The position numbers were made by a program, and so were the translations under genes. Under the pieces are notes generated by a model, which saw nothing but the letters and a program-made list of their open reading frames with translations, was not told the DNA's origin and did no database searches. Below, piece after piece: positions 23,938 through 24,260 of a stretch of DNA of 24,260 bases. The stretch is from CAZBWE01 sp964495465 (GTDB taxonomy: Bacteria > Planctomycetota > Phycisphaerae > Sedimentisphaerales > Anaerobacaceae), in NCBI GenBank assembly GCA_964495465.1, contig CAZBWE010000032.1:1-24260 (forward strand). The letters are read 5' to 3'. How positions within the stretch are numbered: the stretch's first letter is position 1; each line of letters opens with the position of its first letter.

Positions 23938-24260
23938 ATCACTTTTACTCCTAACTGACGTTTCCCATTTAAAAGGTTAAAAAGCATATTTTCCTACTAT
24001 AACATCAATAATCTTATAAAATCCACCTTCGTCCTTCAAGAAATTCTCCTCTCAAAGCCGCTTTTTCAAAAATCCGCAAAAACTATGTATTTTAAATATT
24101 TTTTTGAGCCGGTATAGTCCCAAAGAAGTAAGACTCATTGTCCAGAAGTAATTTGAGCAGAAATAAGTTGTAAAAACACATCCAGGCACTTATATTGGTC
24201 AAATGGTAATTTGACTAATAACCAGTTACCAATAACCAGTTACCAATAACCAGTTACCAA
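23938..24260. other. gene-free end of window
   Basis: AT-rich sequence without an open frame or clear regulatory site, apart from the AGGAG of the DUF2061-like gene near 23950. A TTGGTAA-type heptamer array begins at about 24195 and continues past the window end. Confidence 0.6.
24195..24260. repeat. heptamer array, words ACCAGTT/ACCAATA, running off the window
   Basis: TTGGTCA, AATGGTA, ATTTGAC are followed in the opposite orientation by strictly alternating ACCAGTT and ACCAATA (three rounds visible). The opposed halves repeat the arrangement at 13511-13566. The array is cut by the window edge. Confidence 0.8.

Overview
This window looks like chromosomal DNA of a Gram-negative planctomycete, most likely class Phycisphaerae. 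I infer this from three things: a secreted protein ending in two dockerin-like calcium-binding repeats of a style I associate with that group, a divergent GH10-like protein joined to an extra N-terminal region, and a lipid A-Kdo biosynthesis gene (waaA), which implies an outer membrane. The assignment is inference, not a search result. I see no rRNA, tRNA, CRISPR array, insertion sequence or prophage.

Layout. 1-544 is gene-free and packed with short degenerate repeats. 545-2783 (minus) holds an isoprenylcysteine-methyltransferase-like membrane enzyme, a small holin-like membrane protein and a radical SAM protein with an N-terminal B12-binding-like region. 3097-4753 (plus) holds a SAP-like/Cys-rich small protein, a metallo-beta-lactamase-fold protein that may be a lipoprotein, and a small membrane protein. 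4932-7462 (minus) holds an HtpX-like M48 protease, LemA, an unlisted 36-residue membrane microprotein and a zf-TFIIB protein behind a good sigma70-type promoter. 7681-10583 (plus) is a two-gene unit: an amidohydrolase-fold protein lacking expected metal ligands, then an NSS-family sodium symporter. 10593-11338 (minus) encodes an Rrf2 regulator and a MazG-like pyrophosphohydrolase.

11712-20303 is a long co-directional plus-strand run: STAS anti-sigma antagonist, RsbW-like ATPase, lipoprotein peptidoglycan amidase, a GAF-like unknown, a GH10-like protein without the canonical catalytic glutamates, a ComEA-like HhH protein, SppA, an unknown, a lipoprotein, and a homocysteine methyltransferase. 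The first half suggests a partner-switching regulatory pair beside envelope functions. 20296-23443 (minus) carries waaA and a secreted two-lobed aspartic-protease-like protein with a dockerin-like tail. 23719-23937 (minus) is a DUF2061-like membrane protein.

The most striking feature cuts across the gene list. At least ten arrays, built from about eight unrelated words, nearly all have a 7-bp period. They lie in spacers, overlap the lemA stop codon, follow the htpX stop next to an in-frame zinc-knuckle remnant, and sit in frame inside waaA at three places. Since 7 is not a multiple of 3, a stop-free heptamer word stays stop-free in every frame of that strand, so such arrays can be tolerated in coding sequence.
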